Positions 60,134-64,000 of a stretch of 64,000 bases of DNA are shown here, in pieces. Every line of letters starts with the position of its first letter. Within the stretch, counting starts at the first letter, position 1. The position numbers were made by a program, and so were the translations under genes. This DNA comes from Pipra filicauda (Eukaryota > Chordata > Aves > Passeriformes > Pipridae): NCBI RefSeq assembly GCF_003945595.2, contig NW_024104162.1:2170001-2234000 (forward strand). The letters run 5' to 3'. The notes below the pieces were generated by a model that was not told where the DNA came from, did not search any database, and saw only the letters and a program-made list of their open reading frames with translations.

Positions 60134-60196
60134 ATGGCCACCGAACAGCTGCGCAGGAGCTGCAGGGAGATGGAGGATGTCAGCTGGCAGCTCATG
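60134..60196 (+). CDS. Candidate exon of an unrecognised gene (21 codons, strong Kozak and donor)
   Basis: ATG at 60134 sits in GAGACCATGG, a near-ideal vertebrate start context. It is followed by 21 open codons (MATEQLRRSCREMEDVSWQL, then M), hydrophilic with helical heptad-like spacing, ending exactly at a consensus donor ATG|GTGAGA at 60196. The frame is also open upstream (…VVPQNEEET), so it could be an internal exon, but no good acceptor was seen. I do not recognise the protein, and no downstream exon could be linked within the window. It is a plausible alternative first exon or a chance coincidence. Confidence 0.25.
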
Positions 60197-63148
60197 GTGA
60201 GATTTAAAAATGTAAACTCAGATGTAAGGTCAGACTGGGGGTCACAAGAAAATCGGCTGATTTTTTAGGCTGATTTCGGGCGTAACCTCTCACGGTTCAG
60301 AACATGACAGAGGTCAGTGAATTGGCCAAGTGCTGTCAGGACCTCAGGGTACTCTCGTGGCATCTCGGACTACCACAACTGACTACTTAATTGCCAGTTT
60401 AGGGGAAGGAGGGCAATGTGTGCTCAGGGAGAGATGGTACTGGAAGGTTTGGGGCAAGGGCCAGACTGCTGCCTGAAAGGGATATTGGTGAAATTCATCC
60501 TCAGTGCAGGCAACACATTCATGTGATTTGTGGATAAAGGGAAACCACGTCTATAACAGCACTGCTCACTTTCTCTGCAACTCATGGACTTGGATGTTCT
60601 TCCTGGATTCCCAAATGGTTTCACTTGCCAGGAGTACCTTTCACCACCTGTCCATCCTAGCAGACACAGGATCAGCATCCGTCACCTCCTGCTGCCCCTC
60701 CTTTGCCTGTGTCATCACCCATTGCCATGCAGAAGCTTTTCTACCATTCGTTGAGGCAGTCCAGACTGCCATAAATCTGATGCTTTCCAGAGCACACCAA
60801 CTCTCCAGTCCTTCACAAACCCAATTTAAGGTACAAGCCCTCCACTTTCAGACCCTGTAATTCCCAGACATGGCTCATGATGTCCATGGAACTCCTTTCC
60901 TTAAGGAATCAGACTTGTGTTATGTTTCTACTGTTCAAAAGCCAATTTCCATGGCTTCTTGTTTTGTATATGTCCTCAGCTAGTCCTTGGGGAGATGGTT
61001 TACAGGGTCTGTCCACTTTTACTTCCTTCACAATGGCTGTAAGAAACTCCACAGTTTAGCCAACTTCTTCTGGATTGGTTTTATTTCTTGTACTCATTCA
61101 GCTCCAGTGTAGAAAGGAGAAGCAATGGAGATGTACTTGAGGAAGGGCAGACTTAAAGGGAATGTTTTAAGTTAGCATACAAAATCAAAACCTGAAACCA
61201 TTAAAAGCCTCAACAAATGGGTGACAAATAACGCATATACTTACTGCTGACATGATCTCCTATCTGACATACTGAATAATAGCATGAATTTTTAATCCAT
61301 CTTTGGGGCAGAGATTGAACCAACCTCTCTAGAAATATATTCCATACATTTTGGATGTTGCTTTAGTTGGTATTACAAATGCTTTCTTTCCCCCAAGAGC
61401 TTTCTTCAATAGTCATCACTCTGCATTGCAGGTTATCCAATAGAAAATTTTAACAATGATAAAGAATCAGAGAAGAAAGAAAGCAAAAGAGAAAACTTCA
61501 TGCTCACATCACAGCAGATCTTAAGAGCAGATGGAAGATAATGTCACCACCAGTTCTAAAGGAGGATACAAAAAATATCATTAAGGAGCCCTTATTTTAA
61601 CATATTGTCCAGAAAGTGTACTAGTGTCCAAAAATACAATAATACTCAGAACAATCTAGTGTTTTCAGGATTCAAGTGTGTTTCTACCTGTTAAAGGGAA
61701 AGGCAAGAGAGAGAATCCAGTTGCTATGGAAATCAGGCCATCTCCATGGGAATTCAGAAAGTAGAGTATTCTCTTGGCCAGTAATTCAGACACTAAGCAG
61801 TCATTGCTTGACCATGACATTGAACAAATCTGAGCTGCTCACAGGACATATAATTTCCCCACCATTACTGCCCCATCTCAATGTCAGCTGATTTTGTGAA
61901 GACTTGGGTTGTTACTAGAGTCAAGAACTTGTTTTGTGGGTTAATTCTGTGAAAGTGTCTCTTCAGCTCCTGTTATTGGGATATAGATTTATGTGGGTGG
62001 GAAAAAAGAAATTCTTGGGCTTACAGCTCAGTAAATGGTTTTGTTTTCATGTTTGTTACTGTGCAATAAGAAAGGGTCAGATAGGTAAGCAGGGAATAAA
62101 AGAAATAAAGGCCACATTAAAGAAAGCCAGTAAGAAGAGCTGACAGTGTTGTACAAATCCATGTCTTTTTCAGGGTTCCTCCCTTTGACTAAGGAATATT
62201 TATGGTTTGGCTGGGGGATCCCATCACTTTGCCACAGGCAGGTGCCACTGGCTCTGCTTATCCTGAGCACAGGTGATCACTCAGAAGCTGGGACCCCACA
62301 GAGAACCCCATGCACAGGTCTCCCTGAAAACCACTGATCCCCATCTCTGGTTCTGGTGTCAGCGTATGGAGGAGGTTGAGAAGCTCTGAGACAAGGAGTG
62401 CCACAGGATGCCGTGCTGCAGGGCTCTTCTCTTTTGTCATTGTATTTAATCAGTGGTGGGCATTTGGTCTCTAGAGCCCAGGAGACTGGATATTGCCCTG
62501 CTGAAGTCAAAGGAAGCCCTGGCATGGCTGATTTCAAATCCTTGCTTTGACTGCTATGCAAACACCATATATGATATTTCTAAGTCCTGTATAAGCCAAG
62601 AAGATTAAAAAACACCTTGTAGAAAAGATCCTCGGTCAGATATGCCTTTGTTCAAGGGAAGGGCTGCATTATGGTACAAATGCATGCATGTCATTCAGCA
62701 CTGGAAAAGTTAATGGGGCTTTATTTGAATACATCTCAGTGGGTAAGTAAGGCTCACAGACAGAAATGTCTATCTGGTATATGTGTGTCAGAGAACACTG
62801 CCTGACACTGGTGGAAAGCTGTTTGATGTAGTTTCATCTTTTGATATGTTTAGATTTTTAAAGCTCGGCGTAACTTGCCCAACTTAATTTGCAAGCATTT
62901 AAAGTAAGGGTTAAGTGAAGGTCACAGGCTACTCTCATTTAGAGGGAAATCACTGCAGTACTTGCATGCTTTGACCTTTTCGGTGTTTTGTGATTCCACT
63001 GGCCAGCTGCGCTCTTTTATAGCACTGTTAACCTGTGAGCAGTGTGTGGAGTGGTCATCTCCCACAGTAATGCAGAAACTTCTAAAAGGTTAAAATAGTT
63101 GAGAATATTCCTGGCAAGAGCAGGTACTGAATCCCTAGGAACAGATTT

Positions 63149-63162
63149 TGTGTGTGTGTGTG
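63149..63162 (+). repeat. (TG)7 dinucleotide run
   Basis: Seven TG units sit in non-coding sequence. A similar six-unit run occurs at 3,809-3,820. Confidence 0.85.
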
Positions 63163-64000
63163 GCAGGAACATCCTGCTCTGCAAGGTTTGCATTAGAAGT
63201 AAATTGAAGAGAATGCAAAACAGGGCTGCACACAGATGGAACCAGGTCACATAAGTTCAGACAGCTCCGGCTGCAAGTTATCTCAGCAATCAGCTCAGTG
63301 GAGAGAGTTTTAATACAAATAGGGATCCATGCTGTCTCATAGCTCTAAAAAATAGTACTAAAATAAATTCCAGCAGTAACGCAAAGCTCATGTCTTCTTC
63401 AAACTTCATACGCATAACCCCGGGAAATGTGAGGTTTCAACATAACCAGAGTTAACAGCAATGAGCACTGGGTGTGTAGAGGATGGGACGTGTTTTCTCA
63501 CTTCAGCAGTGCTCAAAAAGTAAACTCCTTGAGATCCATGCCCTATCTTTTTTATGCTGTACTTTTTTCCCCCCAGGTTTATGATCCAGTTCCTAGTTTT
63601 GCAGCTCTCCCTCTGCCTTTCATTAGGAGAACTGGAAAAATTGTAAACCCAGACTGCCATAGTGAATCAAGTCTCTTGTCTTCCCAGTATTGGGTCTTCC
63701 ATGGCTGGTCCCAGATGCCTCCTAATCGCAAGTTAGCTCTCAGACACACAGCTTTTCAGTTTTTCCTAATGTCACAAATACCTGGAGAAGAGAAAAAGCA
63801 GAGAGTTTATTCTGAGCAATGAGAGGGGCTTCATTTCATTGTGATACACTCTAAATATACAAAAAGGGTCAAAAGTCTCAGCTTTTGCCCTAGGAGTTCT
63901 GACCGCCGCAGGCTAAGCCTCTGACTCTGAGATCTGTGTAAGAGAGCAGTGGGAAATCACTCATCATTAAAAATTCAAGTTGTCCAATACATGGGTCGAG

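Larger units (their letters stand above)
58562..64000. other. Non-coding sequence with a purine tract and one possible exon
   Basis: Besides the polypurine tract and the candidate exon at 60,134-60,196, no gene is supported. A strong polypyrimidine-AG acceptor at about 63,577 precedes an open frame reaching a stop at 63,822, but the peptide is unrecognised and no joined exon was found. Confidence 0.5.

Noticed and set aside
62875..62935. MIR-like text (TTGCCCAACTTAATTTGC, GGTTAAGTGAAGGTCACAGG)
   Set aside because: The word order differs from the MIR core and the similarity is too short to separate from chance.
63577..63822. Strong polypyrimidine-AG acceptor followed by an open frame to a stop, as a possible terminal exon
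   Set aside because: The peptide is unrecognised, no upstream exon can be joined, and a single acceptor-like site in T/C-rich DNA is weak evidence.

Overview
The window looks like vertebrate, and most probably bird, nuclear DNA. The evidence is a compact multi-exon gene of the MROH (maestro heat-like repeat) family in the form that is expanded in birds, a CR1 LINE 3' tail ending in the usual TTCTATG-type tail, a few worn copies of an ancient amniote repeat, and otherwise repeat-poor, AT-leaning non-coding DNA. No bacterial, plasmid or phage features, CRISPR array, tRNA or rRNA gene was seen.

Layout. Bases 1 to about 25,800 are non-coding. They hold one (TTTTA)9 microsatellite (4,633), an ancient CR1/L3-type repeat (8,575-8,712), a CR1 tail (15,798-15,968), a small CpG-dense patch (23,465-23,655) and several A/T-rich homeodomain-motif stretches that may be conserved regulatory elements. 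Bases 25,800 to about 32,600 hold the only gene I can fully support, on the minus strand. I reconstructed 19 coding exons joined by GT-AG introns of 79 to 383 bp with one continuous reading frame of 794 codons plus stop, followed by two AATAAA signals. Its extreme 5' end (start codon, first exon, promoter) is not resolved. Bases 33,100 to 64,000 are again non-coding as far as I can tell. They contain a large CTCTC pentanucleotide tract that degrades into a pyrimidine- and T-rich mess (35,004-35,575), short tandem duplications, two more ancient-repeat copies, a long polypurine/G-quadruplex-prone tract (59,973-60,034), and two open, splice-flanked segments (37,578-37,742 minus; 60,134-60,196 plus) that might be exons of unrecognised genes.

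Only one gene is supported, so there is no pathway or operon logic to describe. The most notable points are an intact MROH-family gene sitting alone in a gene-poor landscape, its cysteine-rich C-terminal tail, and the two unassigned candidate exons. I did not find a convincing new biological system. The long open frames elsewhere lack ATG-plus-splice context or family resemblance and are treated as chance.
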